From assembly GCA_039566865.1 (NCBI GenBank), contig CM076960.1, positions 10,950,501 to 11,014,500 of the forward strand: a stretch of DNA of 64,000 bases, in the 5' to 3' direction. Source of the DNA: Aurelia coerulea (lineage: Eukaryota; Cnidaria; Scyphozoa; Semaeostomeae; Ulmaridae). Position numbers and translations under genes: made by a program. Positions 47,301 to 60,100 of the stretch are shown here, in pieces. The notes under the pieces are model-generated. The model saw only the letters and a program-made list of their open reading frames with translations. It did not search any database and was not told the origin of the DNA. Each line of letters begins with the position of its first letter. Position 1 is the stretch's first letter.

Positions 47301-50300
47301 GAGCCCCTAATTTCTTTCCTATGGATTGCGTTCTCTAACGGGTAAAGACAGCCCATTTTCATTGTTTGGTATAGAACGCAATGCTTGGAGGGAGAAGAGG
47401 GGCCATGCATAATTTTTCTGCTTTTTCTCAACTTTCCCAGGTTTTAGGACTCAGGTTAAGGATAGAGTATGAGCCCCTAATTTCTTTCCTATGGATTGCG
47501 TTCTCTAACGGGTAAAGACAGCCCATTTTCATTGTTTGGTATAGAACGCAATGCTTGGAGGGAGAAGAGGGGCCATGCATAATTTTTCTGCTTTTTCTCA
47601 ACTTTCCTAGGTTTTAGGACTCAGGTTAAGGATAGAGTATGTGCCCCTAATTTCTTTCCTATGGATTGCGTTCTCTAACGGGTAAAGACTGCCCATTTTC
47701 ATTGTTTGGTATAGAACGCAATGCTTGGAGGGAGAAGAGGGGCCATGCATAATTTTTCTGCTTTTTCTCAACTTTCCCAGGTTTTAGGACTCAGGTTAAG
47801 GATAGAGTATGAGCCCCTAATTTCTTTCCTATGGATTGCGTTCTCTAACGGGTAAAGACAGCCCATTTTCATTGTTTGGTATAGAACGCAATGCTTGGAG
47901 GGAGAAGAGGGGCCATGCATAATTTTTCTGCTTTTTCTCAACTTTCCCAGGTTTTAGGACTCAGGTTAAGGATAGAGTATGAGCCCCTAATTTCTTTCCT
48001 ATGGATTGCGTTCTCTAACGGGTAAAGACAGCCCATTTTCATTGTTTGGTATAGAACGCAATGCTTGGAGAGAGAAGAGGGGCCATGCATAATTTTTCTG
48101 CTTTTTCTCAACTTTCCTAGGTTTTAGGACTCAGGTTAAGGATAGAGTATGTGCCCCTAATTTCTTTCCTATGGATTGCGTTCTCTAACGGGTAAAGACT
48201 GCCCATTTTCATTGTTTGGTATAGAACGCAATGCTTGGAGGGAGAAGAAGGGCCATGCATAATTTTTCTGCTTTTACACAACTTTCCCAGGTTTTAGGAC
48301 TCAGGTTAAGGATAGAGTATGAGCCCCTAATTTCTTTCCGATGGATTGCGTTCTCTAACGGGTAAAGACAGCCCATTTTCATTGTTTGGTATAGAACGCA
48401 ATGCTTGGAGGGAGAAGAGGGGCCATGCATAATTTTTATGCTTTTACACAACTTTCCCAGGTTTTAGGACTCAGGTTAAGGATAGAGTATGAGCCCCTAA
48501 TTTCTTTCCGATGGATTGCGTTCTCTAACGGGTAAAGACGGCCCATTTTCATTGTTTGGTATAGAACGCAATGCTTGGAGGGAGAAGAGGGGCCATGCAT
48601 AATTTTTCTGCTTTTACACAACTTTCCCAGGTTTTAGGACTCAGGTTAAGGATAGAGTATGAGCCCCTAATTTCTTTCCGAGGGATTGCGTTCTCTAACG
48701 GGTAAAGACAGCCCATTTTCATTGTTTGGTATAGAACGCAATGCTTGGAGGGAGAAGAGGGGCCATGCATAATTTCTCTGCTTTTTCTCAACTTTCCCAG
48801 GTTTTAGGACTCAGGTTAAGGATAGAGTATGAGCCCCTAATTTCTTTCCTATGGATTGCGTTCTCTAACGGGTAAAGACAGCCCATTTTCATTGTTTGGT
48901 ATAGAACGCAATGCTTGGAGGGAGAAGAGGGGCCATGCATAATTTTTCTGCTTTTTCTCAACTTTCCTAGGTTTTAGGACTCAGGTTAAGGATAGAGTAT
49001 GTGCCCCTAATTTCTTTCCTATGGATTGCGTTCTCTAACGGGTAAAGACTGCCCATTTTCATTGTTTGGTATAGAACGCAATGCTTGGAGGGAGAAGAGG
49101 GGCCATGCATAATTTTTCTGCTTTTTCTCAACTTTCCCAGGTTTTAGGACTCAGGTTAAGGATAGAGTATGAGCCCCTAATTTCTTTCCTATGGATTGCG
49201 TTCTCTAACGGGTAAAGACAGCCCATTTTCATTGTTTGGTATAGAACGCAATGCTTGGAGGGAGAAGAGGGGCCATGCATAATTTTTCTGCTTTTTCTCA
49301 ACTTTCCCAGGTTTTAGGACTCAGGTTAAGGATAGAGTATGAGCCCCTAATTTCTTTCCTATGGATTGCGTTCTCTAACGGGTAAAGACAGCCCATTTTC
49401 ATTGTTTGGTATAGAACGCAATGCTTGGAGAGAGAAGAGGGGCCATGCATAATTTTTCTGCTTTTTCTCAACTTTCCTAGGTTTTAGGACTCAGGTTAAG
49501 GATAGAGTATGTGCCCCTAATTTCTTTCCTATGGATTGCGTTCTCTAACGGGTAAAGACTGCCCATTTTCATTGTTTGGTATAGAACGCAATGCTTGGAG
49601 GGAGAAGAAGGGCCATGCATAATTTTTCTGCTTTTACACAACTTTCCCAGGTTTTAGGACTCAGGTTAAGGATAGAGTATGAGCCCCTAATTTCTTTCCG
49701 ATGGATTGCGTTCTCTAACGGGTAAAGACAGCCCATTTTCATTGTTTGGTATAGAACGCAATGCTTGGAGGGAGAAGAGGGGCCATGCATAATTTTTATG
49801 CTTTTACACAACTTTCCCAGGTTTTAGGACTCAGGTTAAGGATAGAGTATGAGCCCCTAATTTCTTTCCGATGGATTGCGTTCTCTAACGGGTAAAGACG
49901 GCCCATTTTCATTGTTTGGTATAGAACGCAATGCTTGGAGGGAGAAGAGGGGCCATGCATAATTTTTCTGCTTTTACACAACTTTCCCAGGTTTTAGGAC
50001 TCAGGTTAAGGATAGAGTATGAGCCCCTAATTTCTTTCCGATGGATTGCGTTCTCTAACGGGTAAAGACAGCCCATTTTCATTGTTTGGTATAGAACGCA
50101 ATGCTTGGAGGGAGAAGAGGGGCCATGCATAATTTTTCTGCTTTTTCTTAACTTTCCCAGGTTTTAGGACTCAGGTTAAGGATAGAGTATGAGCCCCTAA
50201 TTTCTTTCCTATGGATTGCGTTCTCTAACGGGTAAAGACAGCCCATTTTCATTGTTTGGTATAGAACGCAATGCTTGGAGGGAGAAGAGGGGCCATGCAT

Positions 50301-52370
50301 AATTTTTCTGCTTTTTCTCAACTTTCCCAGGTTTTAGGACTCAGGTTAAGGATAGAGTATGAGCCCCTAATTTCTTTCCTATGGATTGCGTTCTCTAACG
50401 GGTAAAGACAGCCCATTTTCATTGTTTGGTATAGAACGCAATGCTTGGAGAGAGAAGAGGGGCCATGCATAATTTTTCTGCTTTTTCTCAACTTTCCTAG
50501 GTTTTAGGACTCAGGTTAAGGATAGAGTATGTGCCCCTAATTTCTTTCCTATGGATTGCGTTCTCTAACGGGTAAAGACTGCCCATTTTCATTGTTTGGT
50601 ATAGAACGCAATGCTTGGAGGGAGAAGAAGGGCCATGCATAATTTTTCTGCTTTTACACAACTTTCCCAGGTTTTAGGACTCAGGTTAAGGATAGAGTAT
50701 GAGCCCCTAATTTCTTTCCGATGGATTGCGTTCTCTAACGGGTAAAGACAGCCCATTTTCATTGTTTGGTATAGAACGCAATGCTTGGAGGGAGAAGAGG
50801 GGCCATGCATAATTTTTATGCTTTTACACAACTTTCCCAGGTTTTAGGACTCAGGTTAAGGATAGAGTATGAGCCCCTAATTTCTTTCCGATGGATTGCG
50901 TTCTCTAACGGGTAAAGACGGCCCATTTTCATTGTTTGGTATAGAACGCAATGCTTGGAGGGAGAAGAGGGGCCATGCATAATTTTTCTGCTTTTACACA
51001 ACTTTCCCAGGTTTTAGGACTCAGGTTAAGGATAGAGTATGAGCCCCTAATTTCTTTCCGAGGGATTGCGTTCTCTAACGGGTAAAGACAGCCCATTTTC
51101 ATTGTTTGGTATAGAACGCAATGCTTGGAGGGAGAAGAGGGGCCATGCATAATTTTTCTGCTTTTTCTCAACTTTCCCAGGTTTTAGGACTCAGGTTAAG
51201 GATAGAGTATGAGCCCCTAATTTCTTTCCGAGGGATTGCGTTCTCTAACGGGTAAAGACAGCCCATTTTCATTGTTTGGTATAGAACGCAATGCTTGGAG
51301 GGAGAAGAGGGGCCATGCATGATTTTTCTGCTTTTACACAACTTTCCCAGGTTTTAGGACTCAGGTTAAGGATAGAGTATGAGCCCCTAATTTCTTTCCG
51401 AGGGATTGCGTTCTCTAACGGGTAAAGACAGCCCATTTTCATTGTTTGGTATAGAACGCAATGCTTGGAGGGAGAAGAGGGGCCATGCATAATTTTTCTG
51501 CTTTTTCTCAACTTTCCCAGGTTTTAGGACTCAGGTTAAGGATAGAGTATGAGCCCCTAATTTCTTTCCTATGGATTGCGTTCTCTAACGGGTAAAGACA
51601 GCCCATTTTCATTGTTTGGTATAGAACGCAATGCTTGGAGGGAGAAGAGGGGCCATGCATAATTTTTCTGCTTTTACACAACTTTCCCAGGTTTTAGGAC
51701 TCAGGTTAAGGATAGAGTATGAGCCCCTAATTTCTTTCCTATGGATTGCGTTCTCTAACGGGTAAAGACAGCCCATTTTCATTGTTTGGTATAGAACGCA
51801 ATGCTTGGAGGGAGAAGAGGGGCCATGCATAATTTTTCTGCTTTTACACAACTTTCCCAGGTTTTAGGACTCATGTTAAGGATAGAGTATGAGCCCCTAA
51901 TTTCTTTCCTATGGATTGCGTTCTCTAACGGGTAAAGACAGCCCATTTTCATTGTTTGGTATAGAACGCAATGCTTGGAGGGAGAAGAGGGGCCATGCAT
52001 AATTTTCTCAACTTTCCCAGGTTTTAGGACTCAGGTTAAGGATAGAGTATGAGCCCCTAATTTCTTTCCGATGGATTTCGTTCTCTAACGGGTAAAGACA
52101 GCCCATTTTCATTGTTTGGTATAGAACGCAATGCTTGGAGGGAGAAGAGGGGCCATGCATAATTTTCTCAACTTTCCCAGGTTTTAGGACTCGGGTTAAG
52201 GATAGAGTATGAGCCCCTAATTTCTTTCCGATGGATTGCGTTCTCTAACGGGTAAAGACAGCCCATTTTCATTGTTTGGTATAGAACGCAATGCTTGGTG
52301 GGAGAAGAGGGGCCATGCATAATTTTTCTGCTTTTTCTCAACTTTCCCAGGTTCTAGGACTTAGCTTGAC
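44340..52370 (-). repeat. 170-bp satellite array, right (inverted orientation)
   Basis: About 47 monomers of the satellite found at 1-20690, in the opposite orientation. Private variants absent from the left array include a TTTTACACAAC motif and TTTCCGATGG in place of TTTCCTATGG. A block repeats with offsets of 1360 bp (8 monomers) and 1020 bp (6 monomers): near-identical blocks begin near 48209, 49569 and 50589. The last monomers, near 51991-52311, are 160 bp owing to a 10-bp deletion. The array ends abruptly at about 52370 within a monomer. Confidence 0.97.
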
Positions 52371-53690
52371 AGGTGAATTTTAAATGTGCATTTTCAATTT
52401 CTTTTTTTTTACATTTTCCATAATTGTCATCAAGTTATGCTTTTCCATGTTCTTTTAATTGCAAAGAGAATATGGGTTTCCTTTTCTTGTTGGCGTATGA
52501 TCTCCTTTTAGAAAATCACTTTTTTGAAGAACGCAGTGACACTTCTATTCTGGTTTACACTCTTTTGATAAGAATACTATAAATTTCGTCCAGCCTCCAT
52601 ATTCTTGAGGAATATTCGTTAACATGTTCTTTAATTATTCTTTCGATTCGGGCATGGCTGCAGGGGAACAAAGTTAAAAGAAATGGCATGTAATTAGGAG
52701 GAAATCGTCAAACGACAGAAAAAATTAAGCATTTATAACAATAAAATTGTCCTTAACTATTATAAAGTTTGAAACATGTCTTTTGAAAAAATGAGATGCG
52801 TCTCTCGCGCAATTCTCGCTTATCAACATCGCAAAACAGGCAACGGTTGAAAAATGAGACACAAATATAGGAGCTGAGGCTGAGCAATATTTTTATTATT
52901 TTCTTAAGGTTTGGATGAGTCTGAGCCTTAATCTTCATGCAAGCAATATTCTTTTATAAAAAGAGTGTAGGTGCTTTATAGAAGGGTCTGTAATGATCAT
53001 TCTACTTCACATTCCCTGCATGTAAACTGTCGCAAAAACAACTTTTTATTCCAAGGAGAGCCTATAAAAAGGAAAACCTGGGCGTGGGTGATGCCTTGAC
53101 GAGGCGCTCAGGCTTTCCACTAAATTCACCCTGCAATATTTGAAGGTTAGAAAAGTAGATTTTTAGTTTAATTGTTGAAATAAAATTCTTTAATGTTGTA
53201 AATGTGATTCTTTGATGATATTGCGTGTATGGATACTACTTTGCCGAGTAATACCGGTTTTTACTGTTTTTAATGATGTTATTAAAAAGAAGATACTGTA
53301 CGCTTGTAAGAAGACGGTATGTAGATACCTGTTAGTAATAATATGTAGATTATTAATACGAAGAAATGACAATGCATGAGAAACAACGACTTTGTATTTG
53401 TTATTTACCTTATTCTCTTTGAGTCGTTGATGGCACTCATTTCTTGCCAGATAAAGTAGAGAGAATTGCGTTTGAGCTTGAGCAACCCCCGTCAGTGGTA
53501 ATGAAATAACGAGGACTTGATTCACATCAAGTGAAACAAACGGCTTGACGAAACCCCCGTCAGAAGACTCGAAGGACGAAAATCAAATAGATCATGAATG
53601 CGTCTTTCGGAAAACGGGAACCCCCGTCATACCAACATAGTCTAATAGTAGAAGCCGCCGCGCGGCAAAATCCAATTCATCGCTTGCGGT
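52371..53690. other. No gene supported; unique AT-rich region
   Basis: A 111-codon frame (53190-53525, minus) and a 61-codon frame (52753-52938, minus) show no recognisable domain. A GC-rich hairpin lies at 53077-53112, and the word ACCCCCGTCA occurs three times at 53485, 53553 and 53620. Confidence 0.45.
53077..53112 (+). other. GC-rich two-level hairpin downstream of a TATAAAA box-like word
   Basis: CCTGGGCG (53077-53084) pairs with CGCTCAGG (53105-53112), seven Watson-Crick pairs plus one G-T. Inside, GCCT and AGGC pair over a TGACG loop. TATAAAAAGG lies just upstream (53063-53072). It could be a small structured RNA or chance; I cannot assign a family. Confidence 0.35.
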
Positions 53691-53696
53691 AAATTG

Positions 53697-54120
53697 AGCC
53701 CGATATTTTATAGGGCCCCATTTTTTATCGGGCCCTATTTTTTATGGGATCCGATAAAATATCGGATCCGATAATTTATAGGACCCGATGAAATATCGGA
53801 TCCGATAATTTATGGGACCCGATTTTCTTGCTGTATATTTATAGAAATCGGACCCGATAATTTTCATTTAAATGATTTATAAAAATGATTTAAATGCTTT
53901 ATGCCAAAATTATTGCAATTGAAATCCAATACCTTTTAGATGAATATTATAAATATATAGCCCCATTGTTGATGAATTTAGATGTTTTGCATAGAGAATA
54001 TATAATCGGATCCGATCATTTTGCAACGGATCCGATGATATTTCAAAATCGGATCCGATGAAAGTATTGAAGAAATCGAGCTCGAAATATGAAATCGAGC
54101 TAGAAAATCACTAAAAAAAT
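53697..54120. repeat. ATCGGATCCGAT-rich palindromic-word block
   Basis: The 12-base palindrome ATCGGATCCGAT occurs at 53761, 53795, 54005 and near 54048, with many partial forms (GGACCCGAT, GGGCCC, CGAGCTCG). Terminal repeats and a target duplication were not found. It adjoins the 249-bp satellite. Confidence 0.75.
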
Positions 54121-54129
54121 AAAGAACCG

Positions 54130-57100
54130 AATATTCCATCATATTGTTCTTTAAAACTTTAGTTCTGCCAGTAACTTTTTTATAACACTATATTAGTGCT
54201 GCAGCAACCATTCTTGTAAAAATTACTATAGACTTTAGTTTTTACTTTAGAGTCATTTTAGCTTTACTGCATAAACAAACATTGATTAATTAAATGTTTG
54301 TTTTCTTAAAGAAAACAAAATATAAACACAAAAATTGTGGATTAACGTACTTTAATAGCTACAATTTATATTATAAAGAGTTTTGCACTCATCGTTCTTT
54401 AAAACTTTAGTTCTGCCAGTAACATCTTTTATAACACTATATTATTGCTTTAGCAACTAGTTTACGAAACATTACTATAGACATTAGTTTTTTCTTTAGT
54501 CTCATTTTAGCTTCACTGCATAAACAAACATCGATCAATTAAATGTTTATTTTCTCAAGGAAAACAAAATATAAACACAAAAAGTGTGGATTAACGTACT
54601 TTAATAGCTAGAATTTATAATATAAAGACCATTGCACTCATCGTTCTTTAAAACTTTAGATCTGCCATTAATTTATTTTATAGCACTATATTAGTACTGC
54701 AGCAACTATTTTTCGAAACATTACTATAGACATTAGTTTTTTCTTTAGTCTCATTTTAGCTTCACTGCATAAACAAACATCGATTAATTAAATGTTTATT
54801 TTCTTAAAGAAAACAAAATATAAACACAAAAATTGTGGATTAACGTACTTTAATAGCTACAATTTATATTATAAAGAGTTTTGCACTCATCGTTTTTTAA
54901 AACTTTAGATCTGCCAGTAATTTATTTTATAGCACTATATTTATGTTGCAGCAACTATTCTTGTAAAAATTACTATAGACTTTAGTTTTTACTTTAGTGT
55001 CATTTTAGCTTCACTGCATAAACAAACATCGATTAATTAAATGTTTATTTTCTTAAAGAAAACAAAATATAAACACAAAAATTGTGGATTAACGTACTTT
55101 AATAGCTACAATTTATATTATAAAGAGTTTTGCACTCATCGTTCTTTAAAACTTTAGATCTGCCAGTAATTTATTTTATAACACTATATTAGTGCTGCAG
55201 CAACCATTCTTGTAAAAATTACTATAGACTTTAGTTTTTACTTTAGTGTCATTTTAGCTTTACTGCATAAACAAACATCGATCAATTAAATGTTTATTTT
55301 CTCAAGGAAAACAAAATATAAACACAAAAAGTGTGGATTAACGTACTTTAATAGCTAGAATTTATAATATAAAGAGTTTTGCACTCATCGTTCTTTAAAA
55401 CTTTAGTTCTGCCAGTAACATCTTTTATAACACTATATTATTGCTTTAGCAACTAGTTTACGAAACATTTTTATAGACATTAGTTTTTTCTTTAGTCTCA
55501 TTTTAGCTTCACTGCATAAACAAACATCGATCAATTAAATGTTTATTTTCTCAAGGAAAACAAAATATAAACACAAAAAGTGTGGATTAACGTACTTTAA
55601 TAGCTAGAATTTATAATATAAAGACCATTGCACTCATCGTTCTTTAAAACTTTAGATCTGCCATTAATTTATTTTATAGCACTATATTAGTACTGCAGCA
55701 ACTATTTTTCGAAACATTACTATAGACATTAGTTTTTTCTTTAGTCTCATTTTAGCTTCACTGCATAAACAAACATCGATTAATTAAATGTTTATTTTCT
55801 TAAAGAAAACAAAATATAAACACAAAAATTGTGGATTAACGTACTTTAATAGCTACAATTTATATTATAAAGAGTTTTGCACTCATCGTTTTTTAAAACT
55901 TTAGATCTGCCAGTAATTTATTTTATAGCACTATATTTATGTTGCAGCAACTATTCTTGTAAAAATTACTATAGACTTTAGTTTTTACTTTAGTGTCATT
56001 TTAGCTTCACTGCATAAACAAACATCGATTAATTAAATGTTTATTTTCTTAAAGAAAACAAAATATAAACACAAAAATTGTGGATTAACGTACTTTAATA
56101 GCTACAATTTATATTATAAAGAGTTTTGCACTCATCGTTCTTTAAAACTTTAGATCTGCCAGTAATTTATTTTATAACACTATATTAGTGCTGCAGCAAC
56201 CATTCTTGTAAAAATTACTATAGACTTTAGTTTTTACTTTAGTGTCATTTTAGCTTCACTGCATAAACAAACATCGATTAATTAAATGTTTATTTTCTTA
56301 AAGAAAACAAAATATAAACACAAAAAGTGTGGATTAACGTACTTTAATAGCTAGAATTTATAATATAAAGACCATTGCACTCATCGTTCTTTAAAACTTT
56401 AGTTCTGCCAGTAACATCTTTTATAACACTATATTATTGCTTTAGCAACTAGTTTACGAAACATTACTATAGACATACGTTTTTTCTTTAGTCTTGTTTT
56501 AGCTTTACTACATAAACAAACATCGAAAAATTAGAAAGTTATTTTCTCAAACAAAACAAAGTATAAACACAAAGAGTGTGGATTAACGTACTTTAAGAGC
56601 TACAAATTTATATTATAAAGAGTATTGCACTGATCGTCCTTTAAAACTTAAGATCTGCCAGTATCTTCTTTTATAGCACAATATTAGTGCTGCAGCAACC
56701 ATTCTTGGAAACATTACTGTAGACATTAGTTTTTTCTTTAGTCTCATTTTAGCTTTACTGCATAAACAAACATCGATTAATTAAACGTTTATTTTCTCAA
56801 AGAAAGCAAAATATAGACACAAAAAGTGTAAGTTAACGTACTTTAGTAGCTACAATTTATATTATAAAAAGTATTGCACTGACCGTCCTTTAAAATTTTA
56901 GTTCTACCAGCAACATCGTTAATAGCACTATATTAGTGCTGCAGCAACCATTCTTGGAAACATTACTATAGACATTTGTTTTTTCTTTAGTCTCATTTAA
57001 GCTATTCTACATAAAACAAAAATCGATTAATTAAATGTTTATTTTCTCAAAGAAATCAAATATAAACATAAAAAGTGTGGGTTAACGGTACTTTAGTAGC

Positions 57101-60100
57101 TATAAAGAGAAATGCACTCATCGTTCTTTAAAAATCTAGTTCTGCCAGTAAGTTTTTTCATATCACTATATTAGTGCTGCAGCATCCATTCTTGAAAACA
57201 GTACTCTTGACATTAGTTTTTTCTTTAGTCTCATATCAGCTTTACTGCATAAACAAACATCGATTAATTACATGTTTATTTTCTCAAAGAAAACAAAATA
57301 TCAACACAAAGAGTGTGAATTAACGTACTTTAAAAGCTACAATTTACATTATAAAGAGTATTGCACTAATCGTCCTTTAAAACTTAAGTTCTGCCAGTAC
57401 CTTCTTTTATAGCACTATATTAGTGCTGCAGCATCCATTCTTGGAAATATTACTATAGACATTAGTTTTTTCTTTAGTCTAGTTTTAGCTTTACAGCATA
57501 AACAAACATCGATTAATTAAATGTTTATTTTCTCAAAGAAAACAAACTATAAACACACAACGTGTGGGTTAACGTACTTTAGTAGCTATAATACATAATA
57601 TAAAGAGAACTGCACTGATCGTTCTTGAAAACTTAAGTTCTGCCAGTTATTTCTTTTATAGTACTATATTAGTGCTGCAGCATCCATTCTTGGAAATATT
57701 ACTATAGACATTAGTTTTTTCTTTAGTCTAGTTTTAGCTTTACAGCATAAACAAACATCGATTAATTAAATGTTTATTTTCTCAAAGAAAACAAACTATA
57801 AACACACAACGTGTGGGTTAACGTACTTTAGTAGCTATAATACATAATATAAAGAGAACTGCACTCATCGTTCTTTAAAACTCAAGTTCTGCCAGTTATT
57901 TCTTTTATAGCACTATATTAGTGCTACAGCAACCATTCTTGGAAATATTATTATAGAAATTTGTTTTTTCTTTAGTCTCGTTTTTGCTTCACTGTATAAA
58001 CAAACAAACATCGATTAATTAAATGTTTATTTTGTCAAAGAAGACAAAATATAAACACAAAAATTGTGGATTAACGTACTTTAGTAGCTAAAGTTCATAA
58101 TATAAAGAGAATTGCACTCATCGTTCTTTAAAACTCAATTTTTGCCAGTTATTTCTTTTATAGCACTATATTAGTGCTGCAGCAACCATTCTTGGAAACA
58201 TTATTATAGACATTAGTTTTTTCTTTAGTCTCATTTTAGCTTTACTGCACAAACGAACATCGATTATCTAAATGTTTATTTTCTCAAAGAAAACAAAATA
58301 TAAACACATAAAGTGTGGATTAACGTACTTTAGTAGCTACAATTTATATTATAAATAGTATTGCACTCATCGTTCTTTAAAACTTTAGTTCTGCCAGTTA
58401 TTTCTTTTATAGCACTATATTAGTGACGCAACAACCATTCTTGGAAATATTTCTATAGACATTAGTTTTTTCTTTAGTCTCGTTTTAGCCTTACAGCATA
58501 AACAAACATCGATTAATTAAATGTTTATTTTCTCAAAGAAATCAAATATAAACACAAAAAGTGTGGGTTAACGGTACTTTAGTAGCTATAATTCATAATA
58601 TAAAGAGAATTGCACACATCGTTCTTTAAAAATCTAGTTCTGCCAGTAACTTTTTTCATATCACTATATTAGTGCTGCAGCATCCATTCTTGAAAACATT
58701 ACGCTTGACATTAGTTTTTTCTTTAGTCTCATATCAGCTTTACTGCCTAAACAAACATCGATTAATTACATGTTTATTTTCTCAAAGAAAACAAAATATC
58801 AACACAAAGAGTGTGAATTAACGTACTTTAAAAGCTACAATTTACATTATAAAGAGTATTACACTGATCGTCCTTTAAAACTTAAGTTCTGCCAGTACCT
58901 TCTTTTATAGCACTAAATTAGTGCTGCAGCAACTATTCTTATAAACATTACTATAGATATTAGTGTTTTCTTTAGTCTCATTTTGAATTTACTGCATAAA
59001 AAAAAATTAAATGTTTATTTTCTCAAAGAAAACAAAATATAAACACAATAAGTGTACTTTAGCAGCTACAATTTATATTTCAAAAAATGTTGCACTCATC
59101 GTTCTTTAAAACTTTAGTTCTGCCAGTTATTTCTTTTATAGTACTATATTAGTGCTGCAGTATCCATTCTTGGAAATATTACTATAGACATTAGTTTTTT
59201 CTTTAGTCTAGTTTTAGCTTTACAGCATAAACAAACATCGATTAATTAAATGTTATTTTCTCAAAGAAAAACAAAATATAAACACAAAAAGTGTGGATTA
59301 ACGTACTTTACTAGCTGTAATTCATAATATAAAGAAAACTGCTCTCATCGTTCTTTAAAACTCTAGTTCGGCCTGTTATTTCTTTTATAGCACTATATCA
59401 GTGCTGCAGCAACCATTCTTGGAAACATTATTATAGACATTAGTTTTTTCTTTAGTTCATTTTAGCTTTACTGCATAAACAAACATCGATTGATGAAATG
59501 TTTATTTTCTCAAAGAAAACCAACTATAAACACACAACGTGTGGGTTAACGTACTTTAGTAGCTATTATTCATAATATAAAGAGAATTGCACTCATCGTT
59601 CTTTAAAACTCAAGTTCTGCCAGTTATTTCTTTTATAGCACTATATTAGTGCTGCAGCAACCATTCTTGGAAACATTACTATAGACATTCGTTTTTTCTT
59701 TAGTCTCATTTAAGCTATTCTGCATAAACAAAAATCCATTAATTAAATAAATCCATTAATTAAAAATCCATTAATTAATTAAATTCTGCATAAACAAAAA
59801 TCCATTAATTAAATGTTTATTTTCTCAAAGAAAGCAAAATATAAACACAAAAAGTGTGGATTAACGTACTTTCAGAGCTACAATTCATATTATATAGAGT
59901 ATTGCACTCATCGTTCTTTAAAACTTTAGTTCTGCCAGTAATTTCTTTTATAGCGCTATAAGAGTGCTGCAGCAACCATTCTTGGAAACATTACTATATA
60001 GGTTAGTTTTTTCTTTAGGCTCATTTTAGCTTTACAGCATAAACAAACATCGATTAATTAAATGTTTATTTTCTCAAAGAAATCAAATATAAACACAAAA

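Noticed and set aside
53040..53120. Assignment of the hairpin region to a tRNA, snRNA or SECIS element
   Set aside because: No cloverleaf, no convincing Sm site, and the SECIS core bases are not in the right places.
53190..53525. 111-codon minus-strand ORF
   Set aside because: AT-rich, no domain recognised, no supporting context; kept as unannotated sequence.
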